From the NCBI GenBank assembly GCA_903837345.1, contig CAILUG010000031.1:1-39516 (forward strand): a stretch of 39,516 nt of DNA, written 5' to 3'. Under the pieces are notes generated by a model. The model was given only the letters and a program-made list of their open reading frames with translations. It was not told where the DNA came from and searched no databases. Origin of the DNA: an uncultured Gammaproteobacteria bacterium (GTDB lineage: Bacteria > Pseudomonadota > Gammaproteobacteria > Pseudomonadales > Pseudohongiellaceae). Positions 8,258 to 14,765 of the stretch are shown one piece after another (within the stretch, counting starts at the first letter, position 1; each line of letters starts with the position of its first letter). The translations under genes were made by a program, and so were the position numbers.

Positions 8258-8614
8258 TCAGACGTTCAGGACATCGTCATGAGTGCTGGCAGCAATGCTC
8301 ATCACGCTGTCGATCAGGTGTTGCGGGACTTTCAGTTCCTGCAAGGTAGATTGCAGATGGCCAGCCACGGCATTGAAATGGGCTTCGGTCAATTTCATGT
8401 GTTTGTGGGCATTGCGCATGTCCTTGCCGGTGTAATGGTTGGGACCACCGAACGCCATGGTCAGGAAGGCTTTCTGTTTGCCGATCTGCCGGTCCATGTC
8501 GACCGCATCAAAAAAGTGGCTGATAAGCGGATCACCCAGTACTTTGCGGTAAAAGATGTCAACTGCAGCATTGACGGCGGCGGCTCCGCCGATTTGTTCG
8601 AATACACTGGCCAT
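8258..8614 (-). CDS. glbN: Group I truncated haemoglobin
   Basis: This 118-aa protein matches TrHb group I over its whole length. It opens with FEQIGG, carries the B10 tyrosine in FYRKV (Y22), the glycine-rich FGGP loop (55-58) and the proximal haem ligand H70 in RNAHKHM, and has the typical LQELKVPQHLI ending. Group I globins bind O2 and oxidise NO to nitrate when supplied with electrons. The ATG at 8614 has AAGGAG 7 bases upstream and starts where the family starts; an extended reading to 8719 would add residues unlike the family. The gene is followed by its probable reductase (15-base gap) and preceded by nsrR, with an NsrR-like operator between. Confidence 0.93.
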   Translation of the reverse strand: MASVFEQIGGAAAVNAAVDIFYRKVLGDPLISHFFDAVDMDRQIGKQKAFLTMAFGGPNHYTGKDMRNAHKHMKLTEAHFNAVAGHLQSTLQELKVPQHLIDSVMSIAASTHDDVLNV

Positions 8615-8656
8615 GCAACTACTCCTTGCTGTGGTGTAAATGAGGATTGAAGCTAA

Positions 8657-8703
8657 TTGATGTATTACGGGTACATTGTTTTTGGAATCGACCGACAAGT
8701 CAA
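8657..8703 (-). promoter_or_regulatory. Promoter of the globin-reductase genes with overlapping NsrR-like operator
   Basis: On the minus strand, TTGACT (8698-8703) and AACAAT (8675-8680) are spaced 17 bases apart as a plausible -35/-10 pair. Overlapping the -10 is an inverted repeat, ATGTA (8660-8664) and TACAT (8672-8676) with a 7-base spacer. That is the spacing of the core of the known NsrR site, whose consensus half is AAGATGYATTT. The left half GATGTATT matches well and the right half only in TACAT. Repression by NsrR, relieved by nitric oxide, would follow. Confidence 0.6.
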
Positions 8704-8726
8704 TGTACAAAAGATGCAAACAAGGT

Positions 8727-9158
8727 TCAGGCAGCAGCGTTCTTGACGAAGATCAACAGTCGTGGATTCTTCACCAAATCACTCAGATGGTATTGCCCCA
8801 GCACGTCAAGAAAACTTTTCTGGGCTTTTTGCAAAACACCTTTGAGGCCGCACATGCCGAGAATCGGACAGGTGTTGGTTTCCACATCGAAGCATTCCAC
8901 CAGATCGGCATGTTCGAAATGCAGGATGACGTCGCGGATATTGATTTTTTCTGCCGGAATGCCAAGTTTGATGCCGCCGTTGCGGCCCTGGGTGGTGTGG
9001 AGATAGCCGTGTTGAGACAACGCGTGCACTACCTTGCGCAGATGTTCCTTGGAAATGCCATAGGCGGAAGAAATGACACTGATGGTGACTGCTTCATCGG
9101 TGGCTGCCACGAACAGCAGCACGCGCAGCGCATAGTCAGTGTAACTGGTCAAACGCAT
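8727..9158 (-). CDS. nsrR: NsrR-type Rrf2 family nitric-oxide-sensing repressor
   Basis: This 143-aa protein starts MRLTSYTDYALR and has a winged-helix DNA-binding domain (about 1-65, with the GRNGGIKLG wing at 58-66). Three cysteines, C89, C97 and C103, are spaced nearly like the Fe-S ligands of NsrR. NsrR carries an iron-sulfur cluster whose nitrosylation releases DNA and induces NO-detoxifying genes. It precedes the globin and reductase genes on the same strand, and two NsrR-like inverted repeats lie in this window (near 8668 and 15917). IscR and RirA are related alternatives, but the cysteine pattern and neighbours favour NsrR. AAGGAG lies 9 bases before the ATG. Confidence 0.88.
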   Translation of the reverse strand: MRLTSYTDYALRVLLFVAATDEAVTISVISSAYGISKEHLRKVVHALSQHGYLHTTQGRNGGIKLGIPAEKINIRDVILHFEHADLVECFDVETNTCPILGMCGLKGVLQKAQKSFLDVLGQYHLSDLVKNPRLLIFVKNAAA

Positions 9159-9191
9159 GAACTGGTCTCCTTGACACTTCCTGGCCTGCTT

Positions 9192-10148
9192 TCAGGGGTC
9201 GTGCCGGTATAGTTGCACGCGCCGGTTCGACACGTCAGCTACAAAGACATCGTTTTGTGCATCAAGCACCAGATAGTGGGCTTCACCGAACTGGCCATTG
9301 GCTTTGCCGGGGCTGCCGAGCGAGCCCAGCACCTTGCCGTCCGGGTCGAGCTTGGCCCATTCGCCATCGAAGCCGCTGGTGAAGTACAGGAAGCCGTCCT
9401 TGTGCAGATACAACCCGCATACCATGGCGCCGAACTTCCATTCGCCGAGGAACTTGCCCTCGGTGTCAAAGCGTTCTATGCGCATGTTTTCACGATCAGC
9501 CACATACAGCGTGTCGTTCTTGTCGATTTCAATGGAATGGGCTGCGAAAAATTCGCCGGGACCTGTGCCTTTGTGGCCCCACTGCTTGATGAACTTGCCG
9601 TCGCGATCGAATTTCAGCACTTTGGGTTCGCCGCTGGTATGGCCTTGGGCCACATAGATATTGCCGTGGCTGTCGATCGCAGTCTCGTTGGGCTGGTTGA
9701 ACATGTGCTCGCCTTTGGCTTCATCCCAGTCGCCGGCTTTGCCGGTGCCCAGCGTCATTTGCACGTTGCCATTGGCATCCATCTTGTAAACGCTGTGGTT
9801 GCCGATATCGGTGACCCACAGCGCACCATCGGGGCCGAAGCGCAGACCATGGGCAACCCTGAACAGCTCCTTGTTGCCGAAACTGCGGATGAAGGTGCCG
9901 TCGGTGGCAAACTCGTAAAAGGGGACTTCACCGCGATTGAGCACCAGCAAATGGTTGTCGGGAGTCATGGTGACTGCGGCAACCGAGCCAAACACCACAC
10001 CTGCCGGCAAATGCAAAGCCACCGCCGCATCAACGGCGTGATAGTCGGGCAGGGAATAGGCGTTGAGTGGCAGCGAGGGACGATCAGGGCGCTGGGCCAG
10101 GGCAGACGATGAGGCCACTAGCAGGGTTAACGCAATCAAAAACCGCAT
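9192..10148 (-). CDS. Secreted six-bladed beta-propeller (NHL-repeat) protein, amidating-lyase-like
   Basis: This 318-aa protein has a cleavable signal peptide (1-18, ending ALAQ) and then NHL-type propeller repeats throughout. Examples are HGLRFGPDGALWVTDIGNHS, SIEIDKNDTLYVADRENMR and LVLDAQNDVFVADVSNRR. The repeats resemble the peptidyl-alpha-hydroxyglycine alpha-amidating lyase group common in bacterial annotation. Bacterial members have no proven lyase role, so the activity is unknown. It ends 33 bases before nsrR on the same strand and could be cotranscribed with it. A short GGA site precedes the ATG. Confidence 0.75.
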   Translation of the reverse strand: MRFLIALTLLVASSSALAQRPDRPSLPLNAYSLPDYHAVDAAVALHLPAGVVFGSVAAVTMTPDNHLLVLNRGEVPFYEFATDGTFIRSFGNKELFRVAHGLRFGPDGALWVTDIGNHSVYKMDANGNVQMTLGTGKAGDWDEAKGEHMFNQPNETAIDSHGNIYVAQGHTSGEPKVLKFDRDGKFIKQWGHKGTGPGEFFAAHSIEIDKNDTLYVADRENMRIERFDTEGKFLGEWKFGAMVCGLYLHKDGFLYFTSGFDGEWAKLDPDGKVLGSLGSPGKANGQFGEAHYLVLDAQNDVFVADVSNRRVQLYRHDP

Positions 10149-10221
10149 GGTGAATTCCGCATTCAGTAGTGGTCACTATACAAGCCGACGCTGTTGTATC
10201 AAGGCGCCTGTGCTCACAGTT

Positions 10222-11268
10222 TCAGGCGGGGAATTGTTCAGTATCTATTTCGGTTTGGGTTGGTGGGTTGTAGCGGTCACCAACCACGGTGTGATGGTTA
10301 ATGATTGCGTCGAGTTTGGCTAGCTGTGATGCATCAAGTTTCACATTGATTGCACCGAAATTCTCTTTCGCATAGTCCAGATGACGGGTGCCGGGGATGG
10401 GAATGATGTGGGGAGCCCTGGCCAGCAGCCAGGCCAGTGCCAGTTGCGCCGGGGTACATCCCGCTTCTTTGGCGATCGCGTTGTACCGGGGCAGCAGTTC
10501 GAGGTTTTTTGGATAATTCTCCGGATAGAAGCGCGGAAAGTTGTGGCGTATGTCGGTGGCTTCCAGCTGGTTCTGCGGGTCGTTGAGCTTGCCGGTGAGA
10601 AAACCGCGCGCCAGCGGGCTGAAAGCCACGAAGGCGATTTGCAATTCCTGGCAGGCCTTGAGTACGGCGATTTCAGGATTGCGGCTCCACAACGAATATT
10701 CGGTTTGCAGTGCCGTGATCGGGTGCACCTTGTGCGCCTTGCGCAGCGTTTCGGCTGAAACTTCCGACAGGCCGATGGCTTGCACCTTGCCTTCTTCCAC
10801 CAGCCGGCTCAATGCTCCCACACTGTCTTCAATCGGCACCTTGAAATCGCGGCGATGCAGGTAGTAGAGGTCTATCACATCGGTCTGCAAACGCTGCAGC
10901 GAACCTTCGCACACTGCACGTATACTGGCAGGGGTGCCATCGATCACGCGTTTGCCTTCCGGGCTTCTGACGATGCCACATTTGCTGGCCAGCACGAATT
11001 GGTGGCGACGCGGTTTCATCACGCGGCCGATCAGCTCTTCATTCTTGCCGAAGCCGTACAGATAGGCGGTATCGAGGAAGTTGTAACCGATGTCGAGCGC
11101 TGCTTCGAGTGTGCGTTCTGCTTCCGCCAGATCGGGGGTGCCATAGGCATGCGACATGCTCATGCAGCCGAGGCCGATGGCATTGACAGTGAAATGGCCT
11201 AGTTTGCGTAAATTGGTGTCAGAGTCGAATTTCCGCTGACTGGAGTTCATGGTTTTTGCGGTAGTCAT
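10222..11268 (-). CDS. Aldo/keto reductase with a repeat-encoded N-terminus
   Basis: This 348-aa NADPH-dependent aldo/keto reductase has the catalytic tetrad D66, Y71, K96 and H138 and the motifs IGLGCMSM, FLDTAYLYG and LHRRD. It belongs to the broad YakC/Tas-like group that reduces aldehydes. The normal family N-terminus begins near residue 21 (RKLGHFTVNAIGLG). Residues 12-20 are encoded by one arm of a 26-bp perfect inverted repeat. The candidate start codons (ATG at 11268 or 11250) lie in the loop between the arms, and no Shine-Dalgarno is visible for either. The repeat thus appears to have invaded or rebuilt the 5' end. Translation may depend on coupling to ligC, whose stop is 27 bases upstream. 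The true start is uncertain. Confidence 0.85.
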   Translation of the reverse strand: MTTAKTMNSSQRKFDSDTNLRKLGHFTVNAIGLGCMSMSHAYGTPDLAEAERTLEAALDIGYNFLDTAYLYGFGKNEELIGRVMKPRRHQFVLASKCGIVRSPEGKRVIDGTPASIRAVCEGSLQRLQTDVIDLYYLHRRDFKVPIEDSVGALSRLVEEGKVQAIGLSEVSAETLRKAHKVHPITALQTEYSLWSRNPEIAVLKACQELQIAFVAFSPLARGFLTGKLNDPQNQLEATDIRHNFPRFYPENYPKNLELLPRYNAIAKEAGCTPAQLALAWLLARAPHIIPIPGTRHLDYAKENFGAINVKLDASQLAKLDAIINHHTVVGDRYNPPTQTEIDTEQFPA

Positions 11269-11294
11269 GGAAATTCGACTCTGACACCAATTTA
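11209..11294. repeat. 26-bp perfect inverted repeat, REP-like palindrome
   Basis: Bases 11209-11234 and 11269-11294 are exact reverse complements (core GGTGTCAGAGTCGAATTTCC), separated by 34 bases. The element lies between the ligC stop (11296-11298) and the aldo/keto reductase coding sequence, whose two possible start codons are in the loop. It resembles the extragenic palindromes mobilised in trans by RAYT/IS200-like transposases. No such transposase is in the window, so the class is inferred. Confidence 0.85.
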
Positions 11295-11295
11295 T

Positions 11296-12261
11296 TTATT
11301 TGCTGCGGCTGAGTGACTGTTCCAGTTTGTCCAGGGTTTCCATCGCCGGCAGACATTGGGCAATGGACGCATTCGGTTCACGGCCTTCCTTGATCGCCGC
11401 AAAGAATTCACGGTCCTGCAGCTCGATGCCGTTCATCGACACGTCCACTTTCGACACATCGATCTTGTTGTCCTTGCCGTCGAACAGATCGTCATAACGG
11501 GCGAGGTAGGTGCCGTTGTCGCAGATGTAGCGGAAGAAGGTGCCAAGCGGGCCGTCGTTGTTGAATGACAGCGACAGTGTGCAGATGGCACCGCCTGCGG
11601 TCTTCATGCCGATGCTCATGTCCATCGCGATTTTGAGCTCCGGATGATGGGGACCTTCCAGCGCGTGGCAGTATTTCACCGGCTCGCCGGTCTGGTACGA
11701 GAACAGGTCTACGGTGTGGCAGGCATGATGCCAGAGCAGATGATCTGTCCAGCTGCGTGCGTTGCCGGCGGCATTGAGGTTGGTGCGGCGGAAGAAATAG
11801 GTCTGCACATCCATCTGCAGCACTTTCAGCTCGCCGGCCTTGATTTTTTTGTGTATCCACTGGTGTGAGGGATTGAAACGGCGGGTGTGGCCGGCCATGG
11901 CCACCAGTTTCCTGCCGTTCTTGTTGGCTTCCTGTTGCGCCGCCAGAATTGCACGCGAATCAGCCACGCTGTCGGCCATTGGAATTTCCACCTGCACGTG
12001 CTTGCCGGCTTGCAGACACTGGATCGTCTGCGCGGCATGCACCTGGGTAGCGGAAGTGATGATGACGGCGTCGATGTCCTGTTTGAGACATTCACCAAGA
12101 TCAGTGCCCCAATGCCTGATGCCACGTTTGTCGGCAGCAGCTTTGGTGGCATCTTCGCGACGACCGCAAATCGACACAACTTCAACGCCCGCGATGTTCT
12201 TGATCGCATCCATGTGTTTGTCGGCGAAGGCGCCATGCCCAACCATCAATACTTTCGTCAT
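11296..12261 (-). CDS. ligC: 4-carboxy-2-hydroxymuconate-6-semialdehyde dehydrogenase
   Basis: This Gfo/Idh/MocA-family oxidoreductase of 321 aa has an N-terminal Rossmann fold (MVGHGAFADKH). Long stretches match what I recall of Sphingobium LigC: GKHVQVEIPMADS, GHTRRFNPSHQ, SWTDHLLWHHACHTVDLF and FNNDGPLGTFFRYICDNGT. LigC oxidises the hemiacetal form of the protocatechuate 4,5-cleavage product to 2-pyrone-4,6-dicarboxylate with NADP+. I chose the ATG at 12261 because AAGGGG lies 8 bases upstream; a TTG at 12267 is also open. It is the last clear gene of the ligK-A-B-C operon, 18 bases after ligB, and ends at the 26-bp inverted repeat. Confidence 0.94.
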   Translation of the reverse strand: MTKVLMVGHGAFADKHMDAIKNIAGVEVVSICGRREDATKAAADKRGIRHWGTDLGECLKQDIDAVIITSATQVHAAQTIQCLQAGKHVQVEIPMADSVADSRAILAAQQEANKNGRKLVAMAGHTRRFNPSHQWIHKKIKAGELKVLQMDVQTYFFRRTNLNAAGNARSWTDHLLWHHACHTVDLFSYQTGEPVKYCHALEGPHHPELKIAMDMSIGMKTAGGAICTLSLSFNNDGPLGTFFRYICDNGTYLARYDDLFDGKDNKIDVSKVDVSMNGIELQDREFFAAIKEGREPNASIAQCLPAMETLDKLEQSLSRSK

Positions 12262-12279
12262 AAACAATTCCCCTTCAGG

Positions 12280-13392
12280 TTACTTCTTTGCTGCTTTCTT
12301 CTTGACTGCCTTCTTCGCGGTTGCTTTTTTGGCTACTTTTTTCGCGACTTTCTTCGCAACTGCTTTTCTAGCCACTGTCTTTTTCTTTACTGCGGTCTTC
12401 TTCGCCGGCTTCTTCACCACCGATTTCTTTTTCGCAGGTGTTTTCTTCGCCAGCTTCTTCTTCACGGCACTTTTCTTCACAGCGCTTTTCTTCACAGCGG
12501 ATTTCTTCACAGCAGCTTTCTTCTTCGCTGCCGCTTTTTTCTTTGGCTTCTTGTCGTCGGTTTCGATCACGATCACGGCGGCAGCGGTGTTGGACGCCGG
12601 CACGTGATAATGGCGATAGACTTCATGCACGTTGTCGCCGAGCGCGCCACGCATGGCCATCCACATCACCATTTCGATGCCTTCGGCGCCGCTGTCCTGC
12701 ACGTACTCTTCGTGCTTGATCTTGCGCAGGCGTGCAGGATTTTTGGTGAGATCGTTGAGGAACGCAGTATCAAACGGCGTGTTGATCATGCCGGAGCGTT
12801 CGCCATGAATCTGGTGTGACATGCCGCCGGTGCCGAACACTACTACTTTCAGGTCTTCCGGGAATGACTCAACCGCCTTGCGAATGGTTTCGCCCAGACG
12901 CCAGCAGCGATCGCCGCTCGGTACCGGGAACATCACGACGTTGACTGCAATCGGGATCACCGCGAACGGCCATTCGTCGACCAGGCCGCAGGTGATGTTC
13001 ATCGGGATGGTCAGACCGTGGTCGACATCCAGCTTGTTCATCACGCACATGTCGAACTCATTGATGATCAGGGTTTCGGTCAGATGCCAGGCCAGTTTGG
13101 AATGGCCTTTGACGACCGGCACCTTGCGCGGGCCCCAGCCTTCATCGGCCGGCTGGAATTCATCGGCAACGCCGATCGCGAATGTCGGGATCGTTTCCAG
13201 GGTGATGGCGCTGCCATGATCGTTGTAAACGATGATGGCGACGTCGGGTTTGTGTTTTCGCATCCACTCTTGTGCGGCCGGATAGCCGTCAAACAAGGGC
13301 TTCCAGTACGGATCCTGGGTCAAGCCCTGATCGAAGGCAGCGCCAATGGCGGGAACGTGGGAACAGCCGATACCTGCAGTAATTTTTGCCAT
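12280..13392 (-). CDS. ligB: Protocatechuate 4,5-dioxygenase beta (catalytic) subunit with lysine-rich C-terminal tail
   Basis: This extradiol dioxygenase of the LigB superfamily has 370 aa against about 302 for Sphingobium LigB. Iron ligands H12, H59 and E240 and the catalytic H193 (GGMSHQIHG) are in place, as are YNDHGSA, DEGWGPR, MRGALGD and HYHVPASNTA. It opens protocatechuate, and possibly gallate, between carbons 4 and 5 with its partner LigA. After residue 280 the protein turns into a 90-residue tail of Lys, Ala, Val, Ser, Thr, Pro and Leu with 43 lysines, one arginine and no acidic residue, including KKSAV repeats. The tail resembles histone H1 or bacterial H1-like/AlgP proteins and is unknown to me in any LigB. 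It is in frame with no gap, 7 bases after ligA. Confidence 0.95.
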   Translation of the reverse strand: MAKITAGIGCSHVPAIGAAFDQGLTQDPYWKPLFDGYPAAQEWMRKHKPDVAIIVYNDHGSAITLETIPTFAIGVADEFQPADEGWGPRKVPVVKGHSKLAWHLTETLIINEFDMCVMNKLDVDHGLTIPMNITCGLVDEWPFAVIPIAVNVVMFPVPSGDRCWRLGETIRKAVESFPEDLKVVVFGTGGMSHQIHGERSGMINTPFDTAFLNDLTKNPARLRKIKHEEYVQDSGAEGIEMVMWMAMRGALGDNVHEVYRHYHVPASNTAAAVIVIETDDKKPKKKAAAKKKAAVKKSAVKKSAVKKSAVKKKLAKKTPAKKKSVVKKPAKKTAVKKKTVARKAVAKKVAKKVAKKATAKKAVKKKAAKK

Positions 13393-13399
13393 CTGAGTC

Positions 13400-13867
13400 T
13401 TATGCCTTCTTGCTGTAGTCTTTGTGGGAAAGGTTGGAAATGCACAGCACTTTGCCGCCGTTTTCCTTCTTGTTCCGGTTGCCTTTCACAACACGGCCGC
13501 CGTCCATCATCATCGCGCGGTAGTTGTCCTGGCCCTGGCCGGTCATTTCGCCTGCCATGTACTGGAACGAGCGGCCGAGTGTCGCGCCGAATTTGCTCAT
13601 GTAGTAGATGTTGGCGCCGTTCTTGATCATGCCGAGCCAGTCGCGCTCAAGCACACAGCGGCGCTGGTCGGCGGTCAGTTTCGGAAAGCGGCTGTCGAGA
13701 TAGCCGGCTTCGTCAGCGAGGAAAGCCTTGCGGTTTTCATCCTTCGCCATCGAGGAGCAGAACATGTTGAGGAAATAACCCTGGCGGCAGCGATCTGCAT
13801 TGAACAGATAAGTGCCCGGTACTTGTTCAAACTTGGCTTTCAGAGCCTGGATTTCAGCGTAGTCCAT
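13400..13867 (-). CDS. ligA: Protocatechuate 4,5-dioxygenase alpha subunit
   Basis: This small helical subunit has 155 aa; Sphingobium LigA has about 139. Family landmarks include VPGTYLFNADRCRQGYFLN, DENRKAFLADEAGYLD, RDWLGMIKNGANIYYMSK, GRSFQYMAGEMTG and MMMDGGR. LigA caps the active site of LigB and is needed for full activity. The C-terminal extension (about 130-155, KGNRNKKENGGKVLCISNLSHKDYSKKA) is longer than in LigA and basic. The gene sits 57 bases after ligK and 7 bases before ligB in a clear operon. Confidence 0.94.
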   Translation of the reverse strand: MDYAEIQALKAKFEQVPGTYLFNADRCRQGYFLNMFCSSMAKDENRKAFLADEAGYLDSRFPKLTADQRRCVLERDWLGMIKNGANIYYMSKFGATLGRSFQYMAGEMTGQGQDNYRAMMMDGGRVVKGNRNKKENGGKVLCISNLSHKDYSKKA

Positions 13868-13924
13868 GGAAATGGCCTTTGGGAGTGGTAAAGGGGTTGT
13901 GGGTGATGGCGCGTATTTGGCCGG

Positions 13925-14623
13925 TTATTTCAGATCGTCGAGAGTATCCAGATAGACGAATCCTTCTTTCACCAGCCGCTCACGCATGCTGTAGATATCA
14001 AGGCCGAGTTCGCCTTTCTGCAATTTTTCACGCTTGGCGACTTCTGCCGCTTCGCGTTTTTTGGCGAGATCGCGTACTGCCAACGCATCCTGGCGTTTGA
14101 TGACGCAAACACCATCTTCATCGGCCACCACGACATCACCGGGTACTACATAGGCACCTGCACACACGATCGGCACGTTTACACAGCCGAGCGTTTCCTT
14201 GACGGTGCCTTTGGCATGAACCGCTTTCGACCACACCGGGAAATTCATTTCGCGCAGGTCCTTGATGTCGCGCACACCGGCGTCAATGATGAGGCCGCGC
14301 ACGCCGCGGGCCTGGCAGGAGCTGGCGAGCAGGTCACCGAAGAAGCCGTCGGTGCTGTCGGCGGTGAGACCCACCACCAGGATGTCGCCAGGTTTGCAGA
14401 GTTCGATGGCGACATGAATCATCCAGTTGTCGCCCGGCTGTGCCAGAATGGTGACAGCACTGCCGGCTATGCGAGGCGTGCCCCACACCGAGCGCATGTA
14501 GGGCGCCATCAGTCCGGTGCGGCCCTGGGCTTCATGGGTGGTGGCAACGCCCAGCAGGGCGAGATCATCGATGACGGATTGTTCGGCGCGCTGGATATTG
14601 CGGACGGCGACTGGCTTGAACAT
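13925..14623 (-). CDS. ligK: 4-carboxy-4-hydroxy-2-oxoadipate aldolase / oxaloacetate decarboxylase
   Basis: This RraA-fold class II aldolase (HMG/CHA aldolase) has 232 aa. Landmarks are [11 protein letters not shown], the pyruvate/metal-site segment GFFGDLLA (93-100), [11 protein letters not shown] with R118 and D119, and [20 protein letters not shown]. It splits 4-carboxy-4-hydroxy-2-oxoadipate to pyruvate plus oxaloacetate, the last step of the protocatechuate 4,5-cleavage and gallate routes, and decarboxylates oxaloacetate. The ATG at 14623 has AGGAAAG upstream and matches the family start, so an extension to 14668 was rejected. It is the first gene of ligK-A-B-C, with a good sigma-70 promoter just upstream. 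Confidence 0.93.
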   Translation of the reverse strand: MFKPVAVRNIQRAEQSVIDDLALLGVATTHEAQGRTGLMAPYMRSVWGTPRIAGSAVTILAQPGDNWMIHVAIELCKPGDILVVGLTADSTDGFFGDLLASSCQARGVRGLIIDAGVRDIKDLREMNFPVWSKAVHAKGTVKETLGCVNVPIVCAGAYVVPGDVVVADEDGVCVIKRQDALAVRDLAKKREAAEVAKREKLQKGELGLDIYSMRERLVKEGFVYLDTLDDLK

Positions 14624-14651
14624 GGGGCTTTCCTGACGAAAAAACTGCGGC

Positions 14652-14681
14652 ATTATATGCACTTGCACGAGGCTGGCTCAA
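14652..14681 (-). promoter_or_regulatory. Sigma-70-type promoter of the ligKABC operon
   Basis: On the minus strand, TTGAGC (14676-14681) and a perfect TATAAT (14652-14657) are 18 bases apart. Transcription would start near 14645 and leave a leader of about 22 bases before the ligK ATG. The 142-base divergent region (14624-14765) shared with galD also has AAATGCATTT and two TTGCAC elements that could bind a regulator. No regulator gene for this pathway is in the window. Confidence 0.6.
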
Positions 14682-14765
14682 ATGCATTTTTTGCTTGCAC
14701 ATTTGCGGTAAATCATCGATTTTCCAGCTTTTCCAACTTTTTGATCCATCTTGACGAGGCCAGTC

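Noticed and set aside
12283-12552. Lysine tail of LigB as a separate small histone-like gene
   Set aside because: There is no start codon with a ribosome site at the boundary, and the tail is in frame with the core without a stop.
11840-12819. Plus-strand frames rich in Phe and Leu opposite ligB and ligC that look like membrane proteins
   Set aside because: The Phe-rich stretch is the complement of the LigB lysine tail, not a real membrane segment.
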